DNA of 64,000 nucleotides from Odobenus rosmarus divergens. Lineage: Eukaryota; Chordata; Mammalia; Carnivora; Odobenidae. The notes beneath the pieces were generated by a model that worked only from the letters and a program-made list of their open reading frames with translations, had not been told where the DNA came from and made no database searches. The stretch covers positions 2,659,027-2,723,026 of the forward strand of contig NW_004450459.1 in NCBI RefSeq assembly GCF_000321225.1, read 5' to 3'. Positions within the stretch are counted from its first letter, which is position 1; every line of letters starts with the position of its first letter. Of this stretch, positions 12,563 to 25,033 are shown one piece after another. The translations under genes were made by a program, and so were the position numbers.

Positions 12563-12755
12563 GGAGGCGCCTGGGTGGCTCAGTGGTTAAGCGTCTGCAT
12601 TCAGCTCCGGTCATGATCCCAGGGTCCTGGGATCCGAGCCCCGCATCAAGCTCTTTGCTCCGTGGGGAGCCTGCTTCTCCCTCTCCCACTCCCCCTGCTT
12701 GTGTTCCCTCTTTCGCTGTCTCTCTCTTTGTCAAATAAATAAATAAAATTTTAAG
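12563..12755 (+). mobile_element. CanSINE, forward
   Basis: 'ggcgcctgggtggctcagtg' to 'aaataaataaataaaatttt'. Target duplication 'aaaattgtctcttg' at 12,549-12,562 and 12,756-12,769; it inserted just past the tail of an old L1. Confidence 0.96.
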
Positions 12756-12899
12756 AAAATTGTCTCTTGATCCTCATCTTTTTTATGTACAGCCTCATTC
12801 CTCTGCTTCCCACTGGAGCACAATTCCACACATGACTCATCTCTACTTCTTTACTTCCCATTCTTACTCTTTTCAATCAGGCTTTGGCTTCGCCCGACT

Positions 12900-14180
12900 C
12901 CACCAAGACTCCTGTCATCTAAAGGCCCTAAGACCTCCGCCTGCCAAACCCAGCCTGCAATCTCTGTTTTCATCTCACTCAATCTCTTAACAGCACTTGC
13001 CTGCTCTTGGTTTCTGGTGTTTTCCTTGTGTCACAAGTTTCCTCTACTTTTACTGGCTTCTCTGTCTTCAGTGCTCCTCAAACTGTTGGAATGCCACTGG
13101 GGTCCCTGTGGACACATCCTACTAGGGTGAACTCATCCAGTTCCACAGCTTTAAAGCCAATCTAAATGTTGATGACACTCAACTTGGCCCCAACTTGTAT
13201 GTTTGACTCCATGACAATGTCTAACAGGTGGCGATCTTAAAATTAATGAGTGTACAATGAAACTCCTGATTTTGCCTCTTCCCCTTCATGTACTCCCCCT
13301 CCTACTCCATCTTCCCATTGTATTTAATGCACCTCATTCCCTCAGGCGCTCAGGCAAAAAGCCTCAATGTTACCTTAGATTCTTTTTCCCCTATTCTGCA
13401 CTTTCAATCTGTCAGGAAGTCTTATGAGCTCTAACCTAAATACACCCTACACCTGACGTCTTAGTCAACTTGGACTTCCGTAACAAAATGCCATAGACTA
13501 GGTGGTTTAAATGACAGAAATTTATTTTCTCACAGTTCTGGAGGTTGGGAAGTCCAAGATCAAGGTGCTGGCCAATTTGGTTTCTGGTGAGGCTCTCTTC
13601 CTGGCTTACAGAAGACCACCTTCTCACTGTGTTCTCACATAGCTGGAAGAGAGAGCATTTATAAGGATACTATTCCTAGTGTATCAGGGCCTCATCCCTA
13701 TGACCTTAATTTCCTTCTTATAGGCCCTATCTCCAAATACAGTTGTGTTGAAAGTTAGAGGTTCAATATGAGTTTGGGGGTCCACACTGACCACAACATT
13801 TGACCACAGCAACTTCAGGGTTTTTATATACATATTTTTTTGTACTTTTCTTTCTGCCCAGAATATCATTCTCTCTAATCTTCACAGGGCTACCTCCTTT
13901 TCCGTGTTCAGATGTCAGGGCAAATATCCCTTCCTGGAAAGTCCTTCTCTGATCACTCTGTCAGAAGTAGCCACGTAAATTCAGTGACCCCTAGTCACTC
14001 CTGTCATTGTCCCTGTTTTGCTTTCTTCCTAACTCTTGTCACTACCAGAAATACCCCATGTTTATTTGCTCATCAGATACTCCTACCAGCTTCACAAGGG
14101 CAGCAGCCTTGTCTGACCTGTTCTCCTCAGCATACACAAGGTCAGGAGTAGGAGGCGCTCAGAAGGAAGTGGTGGAGGAG
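12900..14180 (+). repeat. L2 element, interrupted by an MLT1-type LTR
   Basis: 12,900-13,450 follows the L2 ORF2/3'-UTR order: 'ctcatccagttccacagctt', 'aatgttgatgacactcaact', 'gaaactcctgattttgcctc', 'caatctgtcaggaagtctta'. The text resumes after 13,815 with 'tctttctgcccagaatatca' and 'tgtcagggcaaatatccctt', then 'aagggcagcagccttgtctg'. No intact reverse-transcriptase frame remains. Confidence 0.75.
13455..13815 (-). repeat. MLT1-type (MaLR) LTR remnant, reverse
   Basis: It contains 'acaaaatgccatagactagg', 'cacagttctggaggttggga', 'agtccaagatcaaggtgctg' and 'ccctatctccaaatacagtt', the reverse complement of the MLT1 LTR text. It has no internal or coding retroviral sequence and is an old solitary LTR nested in an L2. 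Confidence 0.75.
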
Positions 14181-14511
14181 AGGAGCCTATCTCTTCCAGA
14201 CCACTTAGCAGCCAGACTGTGCCAGTTTTGGTCATCATGGAGCCCCAGCAGAACAGTTCTAGGAACACTAGATACTGAATTTAAAAACTTGCTAAAAAAG
14301 TAAATGCATCTTTGAATTGTAATTTCTTAGCCCCTCCATCTCAGCCCTAATTTTCTCCAACATTCTTTGTAATCTGTACAGCTTCCCCTAAAACTTTCAC
14401 TTTTCCTCCCTTTCTTAATGACTGTATAACTCCCAGACTCCCAAATCTTCTCAGTGATTCTAAAGATGATTTAAAGAATAAGTGACTAAAAACATATTAA
14501 AAGTATAAGAA
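14181..14511. other. Intergenic, nothing recognised
   Basis: Short stretch between an L2 and a SINE with no supported feature. Confidence 0.4.
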
Positions 14512-14706
14512 GGGGTGCCTGGGTGGCTCAGTCGTTAAGCATCTGCCTTTGGCTCAGATCATGATCCCAGGGTCCTGGGATCAAGCCCCACATCAGGCTC
14601 CCTGCTCGCCAGGAAGCTTGCTTCTCCCTCTCCCACTCCCCCTGCTTGTGTTCCTGCTCTCACTGTCTCTCTCTCTCTGTCAAATAAATAAAATCTTTAA
14701 AAAAAA
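14512..14706 (+). mobile_element. CanSINE, forward
   Basis: 'ggggtgcctgggtggctcag' to 'aaataaataaaatctttaaa'. Short flanking match 'tataagaa' on each side. Confidence 0.95.
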
Positions 14707-14749
14707 TATAAGAAAATATATGATTTTCTAATAATCACTATGTCAAATT

Positions 14750-15700
14750 AGCTATTTGTTCTGAGTTATTTCTATTCTTCTAACACTGAAATTGAAAGGT
14801 GGGAAATACAGTACTTCTTATAAAACAAAAATTGGGAAGAGTTGTATTTGGCCAATCTTCCACTACTTTTCTGATTTATACCTATATGCACTCACACTTA
14901 TGCATATATAAACATCCATTTTTTCTAATAAAAAAACAGAATTGGGGTGCCTGGGTAGCTCATTGGTTAAGCATCTGACTCTTGATTTTTGGCTCAGGTC
15001 ATGATCTCAGTGTCCTGGGATTGAGCCCCACATTGGGCTCTGTGCTCAGCAGGGAGTCTGCTTGAGATGGTCTCTCTCCCTCTCCCTCTGCTTCACCCCC
15101 CTTCCACCACTTGTGCAAGTGCATTTTTTCTCTCTCTCTCAAATAAATAAATCTTTAAAAAACTCAGAATTGTTCTCTCTCGACATATTGGTCCATAATT
15201 CATGTAACAATATATCCTGGTCATTTTTCTGGGCCATAAAGATTGACCTTTTTCTGTATAAATGTTGTATTATATTCCACTGTATGAAACACAGTTTCTT
15301 TATTCATGCCTCAAGAGATGGCATTGAACTCATTTCAAATTATCTGTTTTCATAAAGTCCTTTGTATGTGTGTGTTTACAGACTTGCACAATTATTTTTG
15401 TAGGCTAGATTCCTAATGCCAAGATGGCTTTCTTAAGTGAAATGAACATTTTTATTCCTGAATTCATGTACCTATTCAGTTCTCATCAAAAATGTATAGC
15501 ATTGCTCCTATCAGCTCAAAATGATCAAAATGTTATCAAACTTTTACATTTGTGCCAAACTGAGAGACGTTACCTCACAGTTTTAATTTGCATTTATTTA
15601 ATTATTAATAAGACAGAACATCTTTACATATATCAGTTAGCCCTTTGTACACTACAACTTTTATATATTATGTTGTTTTGTATATGTCTAACAAAAATAC
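14750..15700 (-). repeat. Old L1 (L1M) 3' region, reverse, with a SINE inside
   Basis: It contains 'tgttgtattatattccactg', 'gctagattcctaatgccaag', 'aaaatgttatcaaactttta' and 'cacagttttaatttgcattt', reverse-strand L1M 3'-end wording. It is interrupted by the CanSINE at 14,945-15,164. Open frames here are byproducts. Confidence 0.65.
14945..15164 (+). mobile_element. CanSINE, forward, inside an old L1
   Basis: 'gggtgcctgggtagctcatt' to 'aaataaataaatctttaaaa'. Flanked by 'cagaatt' (14,937-14,943 and 15,165-15,171). Confidence 0.94.
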
Positions 15701-15799
15701 CCTACTAAGATTTGAGAGGGCTTATAATAGAACTCATGTAGAACTATTAAAAATGGAGAAAATGAAATGTTGGGGGAAATTAAGCTTCTGTGTTGTATA

Positions 15800-15935
15800 T
15801 AAGGCACACACCCACTTCACATATATCTGCATTTCAATAAATGGTTATGGGATGCTTACTATGAACCAAGCTCTCCTCTAAGCCCTTGGTGGCAAAGATT
15901 AATATGCTCCTGTCCCTAAACTTGTAGTGTTTCCA
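15800..15935 (+). repeat. L2 fragment
   Basis: 'gggatgcttactatgaacca' then 'agctctcctctaagccctt', a degenerate form of the L2 'tactatgtgccaggcactgttctaagc' text. Confidence 0.6.
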
Positions 15936-16085
15936 TATGATTAACTAAGCATACTAACAGGAGAAATTCAAATATAAAAATGATCAACTTGGTAATTCCC
16001 TATAAAAAGTTGTAAATTTACAAAAACATTAGAATATAGACCCACAAATTAGATCACCAATAGATATGCCAAGGCAAAACTCTTC

Positions 16086-16279
16086 TTTTTGTTTTTTTTA
16101 ATATTTTATTTATTTATTTGTCAGTGAGAGAAAGCACAAGCAGGGGGAGCGGCAGGCAGAGGGAGAAGCAGGCTCCCCGCTGAGCAAGGCGCCTGACGCT
16201 GGACTCGATCCCAGGACCCTGGGATCATGACCCGAGCTGAAGCCAGACACCTAATGGACTGACCCACCCAGGCGTCCCA
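16086..16279 (-). mobile_element. CanSINE, reverse
   Basis: Duplications 'gcaaaactcttc' (16,074-16,085) and 'gcaaaacttttc' (16,280-16,291) with one mismatch. Ends 'ctgacccacccaggcgtccc'. Confidence 0.95.
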
Positions 16280-16291
16280 GCAAAACTTTTC

Positions 16292-17570
16292 ATGAGAAAA
16301 AAAACGGTTTTTGCCATAATGGGTAAATTGATTGCAAATTAGCATTAAACACATATTATATTTATATAATAAAAATATGCTGAGGTTTCAGTAGGTGAAA
16401 ACAAATTTAATTTCCTTGGCAGTCAAGAGAATATGCATGAAGAGTTGATGAATTGCCTCTCTTCTTTCTTAAAACCTCTGCCTATAGATTCTTTGATGGT
16501 TTTACAAATGGCTAAGTCCACTGGGAGACTGCATTTGGTGTTCTCAGACGTATTCACTCCTAACAGAGTCATAGTTTGTAATAAAATCATTCCAAATGTT
16601 AAAAAAAAAATGAGAGTGAGGACCACGTGTGCAATTCTCTGCAAAGCTGAGAAAAAAAAAAATGTTCTCACTTTAGACAACTTATTAAACATTCCCAAAC
16701 TGAAAATAATTCAGTTCAGGATTTTATACCCAACATCCCAGATGCCTGCACAGTTGGAAAAGTAGGGCTGGCCTGATTCTGGCACACAGTGGAGTTATTT
16801 ATGAGACAAAATGCAATTTCCTCTCCCCTAAACTGCCTGCAGATTATACAGGGTCTGGAGAGACTGACCATTAGGGATGGGCCTTTCTCATCCAAATAGG
16901 ATGGTAAAATTAGCTGAAGAGGGAGATAGCCTGGTAGAAGCCTTTCTATCTCACCACAGAGCAGGCAGCTCTGGACTTTTCCATGAGAAAAAGGTTTATT
17001 TTGTTGTCATTTCCTTTCCAAGAAGCCTTGAAATCATCAGGAGGCTGTGTGGATACCAAAGCCTCCATGGGATAAATTTGAGCAAGGAGTCAGGGAGAGA
17101 GGACACCATGGAAGCCTGGTAGCTTAGAGCTCAACCAGGGAGGCATTAAATGCTATGGAGTTTCTTCCAATGGCTGGAGCTTTTTGCCCCAGATACTTCC
17201 ATCATAGAGCAGCCTCAACATCCTGTACTCTAGCAGATCCTTTCAAGATAGGCGAACAAGCAGGGTGTGTGCTCTAGTATGGGTATTTCTGTGGCATCTT
17301 GAGTTAGGGTCTTGGCACTACCTCACTGGCTCCAAGGCAGTCTCAAAACTATTTTAGGGATTAGACTTTGCTCCAGAGCCCCTTAGAGCTGAACTAAAAA
17401 AGCAGGCAGCCTCTTTGACATGAGGCAAAGATTTATGCAGCTAGTTTGGTAATCTGATGCTAGTGCGAGTCTAGTTGCAGCCTTGATTTCTAAGAAATTG
17501 AGCTTTCGTAAATGCTGAACTCTTGACTCATGATGGGACTGATTACAATTTGGAAGATCAACAGAAAACT
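16292..17570. other. Intergenic, nothing recognised
   Basis: Two overlapping antisense frames (16,423-16,765) are open by chance in AT-rich DNA. No domain, splice architecture or repeat that I can support. Confidence 0.4.
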
Positions 17571-17574
17571 CCCT

Positions 17575-18045
17575 GTATTGGGTTGTATATGTCACCCACC
17601 CAATTTGTCCAAGTCCTAACCCTAGGTACTTATGAATGTGACCTTATCTGGAAAAAAACAAAAAACAAAAAAGGTCCTTGCAGATAAAATAAATTTAAGG
17701 ATCTCAAGAGGACATCATCTTAGATTCAAGGTAGGCCCTAAATCGAATGACCAGTGTCCCTATAAGAGACAGAAGAAAACACAAAGAGGGAAAGGCCATG
17801 TGAAGATGGAGGCAGAGACTGGAGTGGTGCATCTATAAGCCAAGGAACACCAAGGGTTGCCATCTGCCACCAGAAGCGGAGAGAGGCATGGAAGGGATTC
17901 TCAGAGCCTCCCGAAGGAACCAACACTGCAAATGCCTTGATTCCAGACATCTGGACTCTAGAAATATGAAAGACTAAATTTCTATTATTTGAAACCATCT
18001 AGTTTATGGTCATTTGTTTTAGCAGCCCTAGGAACTAATATACCC
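17575..18045 (+). repeat. MLT1-type (MaLR) LTR remnant
   Basis: 'gtccaagtcctaaccctagg', 'tgaatgtgaccttatctgga', 'gtccctataagagacagaag', 'ccatgtgaagatggaggcag' and 'gcagccctaggaactaatat' occur in the order of MLT1-family LTRs. No internal retroviral region is seen. Confidence 0.75.
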
Positions 18046-18294
18046 CACAATCCAGATCCAAGGGTTTAGTGTGCTCTGTGCTGGCAGATTGCATTGGGAA
18101 CCCTGCGAAAATAGGCCATTAGGGCACAGTTGGGGTACAGGGGACAGAGCACAGGTTGGAGTCAGACAGACCTTGTTAGTTACTGCTGACTTGGCAAGTC
18201 CTTCTAAGCTTTTGTCTCTTCATGTGAGACCAGGAAGGCAGCCTAGGAATATGGGATAGAGTCAGCTAGCATAAGCCAAAAATATATTAGAGGT

Positions 18295-18425
18295 TATCAA
18301 CACTGGCTGCACATTAACATCATCTGAGAAGTTTTCAAGATATTGTTGACAAGACCTCACCTCCATATAATTAAATCAGAGTCTCTGGGATTAAGCCATA
18401 GGCACTGATGATTTTTTAATCTCCC
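18295..18425 (+). repeat. MER5-like hAT MITE
   Basis: 'gctgcacattaacatcatct', 'aatcagagtctctgggatta' and 'ggcactgatgattttttaat' match the layout of the MER5/Charlie group. Non-coding and short. Confidence 0.6.
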
Positions 18426-18444
18426 TGGGCACCACTTCATACCT

Positions 18445-19245
18445 ACTGGCATACCTATTATCAAAAAAACAGAAAATAGCAAGTGTTGGCAAGGATGTGG
18501 AAAATTGGAACCCTTGTGAATTGCTGGTGCAAAACACTATGTCACCTCTTAAAACAACAGAAACAACAGCATAGAATTACCATATGACCCAGTGATCCCC
18601 CTTCTAAGTATCCACCCAAAAGAATTGAAAGCAAGAACTCAAAGAGATATCTGTACCCATGTTCATAGAAGAATTATTTGCAATAACCAAGAGGTGGAAA
18701 CAACCTAAACGTCCATCAGTGGATAAGTGGATAAACAAAATATGATATATACATAGAATAAAACATTATTCAGCTTTAAAGAGGAAGGAAATTCTGACCC
18801 ATGCTACAACAGGGATGAACCTTGAAGACATTATAATAAGGAAAATGATACCAGGCATAAAAGAACAAATATGTGTGATTCCACTTACATGGGGTACCTG
18901 CAATAATCAAATTCATGGAGACAGTAATAGAGTGGTTTCCAAGGACTGGGGAAGAGAAGGGAGGGAGAGTTAGTGTTTAATGGGCATAGAATTTCAGTTT
19001 AAGAACATGAAAAATTTCTAGAGATACATGGCGGTGATGGTTATATACCAATGTATTTAATGCCACTGAAATGTACACTTGGAAGTGGTTAAAATGGTAA
19101 ATTTCATGTTATGCGTATTTTGCCATAAAAAAAACCATGTACTGTGGTAATTATTTCACAACATATATAAATCAAACCATCATGCTGTATACCTTGAACT
19201 TCCACAGTGATGTATATCAATTATTTCTTAAAAAAAAAAAAACTG
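18445..19245 (+). repeat. L1 3' end with poly-A
   Basis: 'tggaacccttgtgaattgct', 'accatatgacccagtgatcc', 'gtccatcagtggataagtgg' and 'catggcggtgatggttatat', followed by an A tail near 19,229. This is the ORF2 end and 3' UTR of a mid-age L1, with many stops. Confidence 0.85.
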
Positions 19246-19259
19246 CGGAAAAAAACAAA

Positions 19260-20907
19260 TACACACAGACCCTTTTTGGGCAATGCTGATATGCAACAGA
19301 ATTGAGAAAGAGGGATTAAACAGTGCCCAAGGTCAGAGGCAAAGGCAGATTGGGCAAATCATGGAAGAGACCACCTTGGCAATGGCCAGGGAAGATACTC
19401 TGGGGGACCCAGGACAGGGACTCACGTCTTGGGCTGGAATGCTCAGGGTCAGTGGCAGGAGCATAGTCACGGTAAGGTTGGGTCACCAAAGTTAGTGAAG
19501 GACCACCAGAATCACTGACGTGGTGCTGAACCAGAGTTCCTTCCTAGACCTCTGTAGAGGACAAAACTGGTCCCAGCTACGGGGCAAAACTGAACTTGTG
19601 GGGAGAGGGAGAAGAGGAGGGCACCAGACAGGTGACTCAGGAAATGGAGAACCCAAAGACTGTTACAGTCTCCATTCTGCTTTGTTTTATTACCATCTCA
19701 ACTCCATAGATGTTCTTCCTCTACAGAGAAATGCTGTGAAACCTCAACTCTTGACCTCACGGGGAACCTCTCACTGTGAACATCAGGCTGAGAGAGGGCT
19801 GAGAGCCTGTAAGCCTTGCATAAGTCTGACAGCACACTCTATCGATCTATTTCCAGCGCAGAGTGGGCTGCAGGGAAGAGTTGAGCAAGGGTGTGTGGGT
19901 GCCAGCTGAGGGCGTACATGAATAGATGCTGATTCTGTTCACTTGGGTTTGTTCACTGGTCCTGACCTTGTCCCCAGGCTTGGGCATGCACTCTCCTTGC
20001 ACTATGTGCACTCCTGGCACTGCTTTTGGATTTCCTTCTTTTAAAAAAGTGATAACACTACTGTCAAAAGCAAATGTCAGCCCTTTCACATGAGGAGTTC
20101 ATCAGTTTTGCTAGCAATGAAAGAACATTTAGAGCTTTTAGTTTGAGCTCTTGTGCTTATTTACTCTAACCTGGACCCATTTCTCCCCAGCAGAACAGCC
20201 CTCCATCCTGTGTTCTCTGACTTCATCCCTGCTCAGTTATGCTGCATCTGGGAGAGGATGTAGCTCCTTAGCACACCTCAGGAGGGAAACATGAGTGGGA
20301 AGCGGGGCTTCACCTGTCAGATGCCATCCCTGTCAGCTTGCCAATAGCATCTCATGCATAGACGGAAAGTATTTCACCTCTCCTGTTTTAGTGGAGTTAT
20401 CAAGAATACCTGTAACCACTTTCTTCAAATAAATGAAGACGGGGGAGAGAAAAGGATGATACAGAGCCTTCTGTGTTTCTGGTAACTTTACAGTTCTGTT
20501 TGTACAGAGATGGGGTCTAATTTAGTTCTGTGCTCAGGGGTAGAGTGAGAACAGAACGTCAAGTCTGGTCCATGTTCTAGGGCTGGGCAAGTGGCCCATT
20601 CAGGCCCTGTTAGGGCTAAGTTCTTGTTTCAGTGCAGAACCAGCCAAGAGGCTGTGCAAGATGAAGGACACACAGTGATGTAAGTAGATTTGGTTCCCAG
20701 GGCTCCTTTGTTCTTCAGGATGCATTCCCAAAATTTGGAGTTCTGGCAGCCATGCAGAGGGAGGAATCCACCAGGTCAAAGATCCTGCAGGTATGCTGCC
20801 TAATATTTATACTTCTAAAAGGGGATGGGTTGGGTGTGGCCTACAGGAACCTAGCAGCCTACATCACTCAGACCTAAAGTCCAGGTTCTAGGTTTGTGAT
20901 TTCTTTT
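19260..20907. other. Intergenic, nothing recognised
   Basis: Slightly more GC-balanced DNA. The longest frame (19,520-19,909) has no recognisable domain or supporting splice structure. Confidence 0.4.
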
Positions 20908-21087
20908 ATTTTTAAAAGATTTTATTTCTTTATTTGAGAGAGACAGAGGAAGAGAGAAAGAGAGAGAGAGAAAACAAGTGGGGGAAAGGAGAGGAACAAG
21001 AAGACTTGATCCCACCACTCTGAGATCATGACCTGAGCTGAAATCAAGAGTTGGATGCTCAACCACCTGAGCCACCCAGGTGCCTTT
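20908..21087 (-). mobile_element. CanSINE, reverse
   Basis: 'aaaagattttatttctttat' to 'gagccacccaggtgccttt'. Target duplications are not clear; the copy is shortened in the body. Confidence 0.9.
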
Positions 21088-21659
21088 AGGATTTCATGAT
21101 ACATTGCAGCTATATTAAGATCTGTGTCCCCCTTTGCTTCTTGTTGAGCCACAGGGTTTATTTGGGACTTCAGCGGAACTGGTTCAGCCATGGTCTATCA
21201 TGGTTGTGAAGAACAAATAATACAATAAATAACCGACTCCAAATTCTTTGCCATTTCCACCAAAGAAATTTTAAGGTGAAAAGTAGCAATCTATCACAGT
21301 ACAGTAAACGTGTCAGTTCAGTGACCTCTGTGACAACATTTAGAGGCAAGGCTTATTTGATGGCTAATTCAGAGATGCGATTCAGAGATCTGTCTTGATA
21401 ATCTAGACTCCTTGGTTGTTGTGAGGACTATTTCACCCAACAAGACTCCCTGTACCCCTTAACACAGACTTTTCGAGTGACTGAAATAATCATGTCTGCC
21501 AGATGAAGCCTTGGCTAAAGCCAGATAACATCTACAATTCTTACTATCCACCTTACCTACTTTTCCAGATTCCATGCAGACCCTAGCTCACTTATGTGGC
21601 TTCTCACATTCTCCTGAATCAAGACTTCACCCCATGCTTCTGATATTTTTATCTCTTGG
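21088..21659. other. Intergenic, nothing recognised
   Basis: No gene or repeat identified. Confidence 0.4.
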
Positions 21660-21835
21660 ATCATATTCACTCATATGTTTATTAATTCACTTCTTTAAGA
21701 AACATGCATGAAGTGTCTATTATTTACCAAGGGGTGTTCTGGGCACTGAGAACAAAACAGAGATAAAGGACATTGTTTTTATTTCAAGGTGTTCACATTC
21801 TAGTTGGGAGGGTAGACAAAGAAACCCCTGATAGA
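21660..21835 (+). repeat. L2 fragment
   Basis: 'gtgtctattatttaccaagg', 'gttctgggcactgagaacaa' and 'gtgttcacattctagttggg' follow the L2 3' text. Confidence 0.65.
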
Positions 21836-21884
21836 GGTCTGCAGATGTTTCCAAAACCAACTATGTCATATATTATTTTTAAAT

Positions 21885-22395
21885 CACCCTCAAAGCTGTG
21901 AGATGACCTCCAATGTCCTCACCTCCTGACCTTTATCCTCTTATAAGGCCCCTTCCCACATTAAATCAGTGCTAGCCTGCATGACCAAAATATAACAGAA
22001 ATGGCTTCTGAGGTCATAAAAGGTGTCAGTTTCTACCTTGATCTCTTGGATTGATCACCAGCCACCCACATACTATGAGAATGCTAGCATGGCCCATGAG
22101 AAGCCTACTTGAAGAGGAATTGAGACCCCTGGCCATAGCAACCATGAGTTTACCAGTTGTATAAGATGGTCACTTTGGAAGCAATGCTCTGGCCCTAGTC
22201 AGATTTTTAGATGAGTGCAGCCCTGGCCAGTGTGTGACTACAACCTCATGATAGATCTCAAGCCAGAACCAACCAGCCAAGCCAATCCCAATTCCTCTCC
22301 CACAGACACCATGAGATATAATAAATTATTATTATAGTTTTAAGGAAGTAAATTTGGAAACAATTTGTTACACATAATGAGATAACTAATACAGA
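21885..22395 (+). repeat. MLT1-type LTR remnant
   Basis: 'ctacaacctcatgatagatc', 'caagccagaaccaaccagcc' and 'tgttacacataatgagataa' then 'ctaatacag' occur in MLT1 order. No retroviral coding sequence. Confidence 0.7.
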
Positions 22396-22629
22396 TAGGC
22401 TATGCTTTGTCTTCTGTTATGTTTTTCTTCTGTGTGGAATCTCTTTGCATATGTCCTCCCATTGCAGTTTCCTCATCTTTTAAGGGAAACACAAATATCA
22501 CTTATTCTAATAATGCTTTTCTTAGATATAACAATCTCAGATCTGTACTAGTTACTTGGCACATTGTGCATATTATAATTCCTTGTCTATTTGTCACAGC
22601 TATTTCTAGGTTAGGAGCAATCTAAGGGT

Positions 22630-22935
22630 AGGCTGTGCTGTATTCAGTTTATAACATCACAGCATTAACCTAGGGTCTTACACATCATCATATGTGTGCA
22701 ATAACTGTTAAATGAATGACGTGTGTGATCAGTGATAGACTGTGGTGCATACACAAAATGTGCTTTTATACGTTTATGTGTTATTTCAAGGGCTCTTCTT
22801 TTTATTTTTCCTATGTCAAAATTAGAATGGGGCATGAACCTCATCTATCATACCTTTTCTGCCTACCTATAGCACCTAATATAGTGCTGGATACTACTCA
22901 ATGTGTGCTCAGTAAAGGTTGACTGACTAAGCATT
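22630..22935 (+). repeat. L2-like fragments
   Basis: Two short runs: one ends 'ataactgttaaatgaatga', the other contains 'cctaatatagtgctggatac' and 'tgtgctcagtaaaggttgac'. Both resemble degenerate L2 3' ends. Confidence 0.5.
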
Positions 22936-24609
22936 TAATCCCTTGAAACAGAAATTCAATAAATGTAGTCCCAGTGACCTGAAAGAGTAATGTTTCTCCT
23001 TGTGTGTCTAATGGATTACCAAAGAGTATCTTAGAGCCAGGATTTTAGAAACAATTGTCAATGCCAGACTCAAGGACACAGCTATCACTGGATAGGGCCT
23101 GCCTCAGAGAAAAGATAATTCCCAAAGGATAATAATGAGCTGAAGAAATTTATGTGTACCCAGTCCATAGAACTCTAGACTCCTTAGATGTAAAGGACTC
23201 CCTCTGACCCCTGTGCTTACCCCCAAATCAAAGATTTCCTTTTAGGGGAGTGAATATCCCATCTTAATTCAGAGAACAGTCAGAGCCTAAAAGTCCATAT
23301 TAGTGATGAAGCTACGTAAAAAATACCTGAATTGCCACGGCGAAAGTTCAAACTCTGCCACTAATTCCTGTCAAGGCAACACCTACAATGTCCGGCTACT
23401 GTCATCTCGGTAGCCAGTGCTGACTCTGAACACCAAAAAGTCTCGTGCATCCTGCTTGTGATGCTGCCCCTCTGCACACCATCCTGAAGAGTCACCTTTA
23501 CCTTCTGGGATACAAAGCTCTTGGATCCAGCCCTGTGACTGGCTTCTCTTCATTTTCCTTTATCCATGCTGTGTTTCAGCCTTAACCCGTTGGTTTCTGT
23601 CTCCTGGAAGAATTTCCTTTCATCTACTGAAGTACCACTTATGAACTTGTAATTAACTAATTCCTTCTCAGTTTCCAAAGTAGGAGCTTTATTAATTGGG
23701 GAGTAATTGCTGATATTACCCAAACTTTTAAAAGAAGAATCAGCTGATTTTTTTAAAGAAAGCAGCCCAGGTTCTGATGATAGAAATTACTCTTAAAAAT
23801 ACTTCTTTCTGATATTTGGTATAGTCAGCTTTATGGAAATGATGATAATACTTTGCCAAATGAGAGGAAAATATAAAGGTGGAGGGAATATAATAAACAT
23901 CAAGCCTTATAGTATACTAACATTTACCATTCAGATTTTCAATAATTTAATAGAGCACCAAAGCAGGTTTTATTATTCAACATATTTGCCTCTGGATTAT
24001 CCATCAGAGATGTAAATGCCTCTAATTCAATCATGTTTATCTGGTAGGTATATTAATAACTTCACTGTTGAGGGCTTTTGTGTTTTATATTCAAATGTAT
24101 GTTTGTTATTATGAGAACAATAAATATAATTTTATGAAAGAAAAAGACAAAATTATATAAAGTGAAATTATATCTAAAGGGAATGGAATAAAGTAAAAAT
24201 TATAAATAGAAACAGGGCATTAGGAAATAGATTTTAAAATTAACATTATGGTATGGAAGGTTTTAAAAAATTTGTATACCCTACAAAGAATTAAAATGAT
24301 TCATGTATGTGTTTTGGTTCTGAAACTTACTTAAATTTAATAATTTAGCCTGAAAAATCCTTGGTATTTTATTAAAAAGTTCAATAAGGAATAGCAAATA
24401 AAACATGATCATCACAACCTTCAAGTGGTATTTATTAAGCTCCTGTCTACTTCCCTTAAAATCATATCAAGTGCATAAATAACAGAATAGGGATGCATTA
24501 AAAATTGATCTTTGTGTAGTTTCTATGTTCATTCTCATCCCTGTCTTCATTTATAGCAATTTCTACCACCACCACCACCACATTTATAAAGCACCCACCA
24601 TGGGTCAAG
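22936..24609. other. Intergenic, nothing recognised
   Basis: AT-rich; a short (ACC)n run at about 24,566-24,583. No gene. Confidence 0.45.
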
Positions 24610-24810
24610 AACAGCACTAATCACTCTAATGCATAATCTTCCTTAATATTTCAGACAACCCTATGTCTAAGGACTTAACACCCTGCAGATGGGGAAACTG
24701 AGGCATAAGGAAGTTAAAAATTTGTCCTAGATCACAGTTAGAGGTGCAAAAGGCAGAATTCAAATCATATCTCTTTGACTCCAATCCTGAGTTCTTACTC
24801 GTTCTATTAT
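24610..24810 (+). repeat. MIR element
   Basis: 'gatggggaaactgaggcata' and then 'aggcagaattcaaatcatat' match the MIR core and its tRNA-unrelated part. Confidence 0.8.
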
Positions 24811-25033
24811 TAATTATTAAATCTCCTCAAAAGACTTGCCCACTTTTCTAGCCCACACACATCTCATTCCCTTTTCTAAATCAAAGCTTTTTCCATGTAC
24901 ATCATATTTTTATTATACACTGGTTTATATAATGTTATGTACATGTGTGAAGAGTGTGAAATTTGTTCCTCAAGTAGCCTGTAAACTTCATGAAGGTAGG
25001 CTTATGTCTAATATGTGCCATACTACTATCAAA

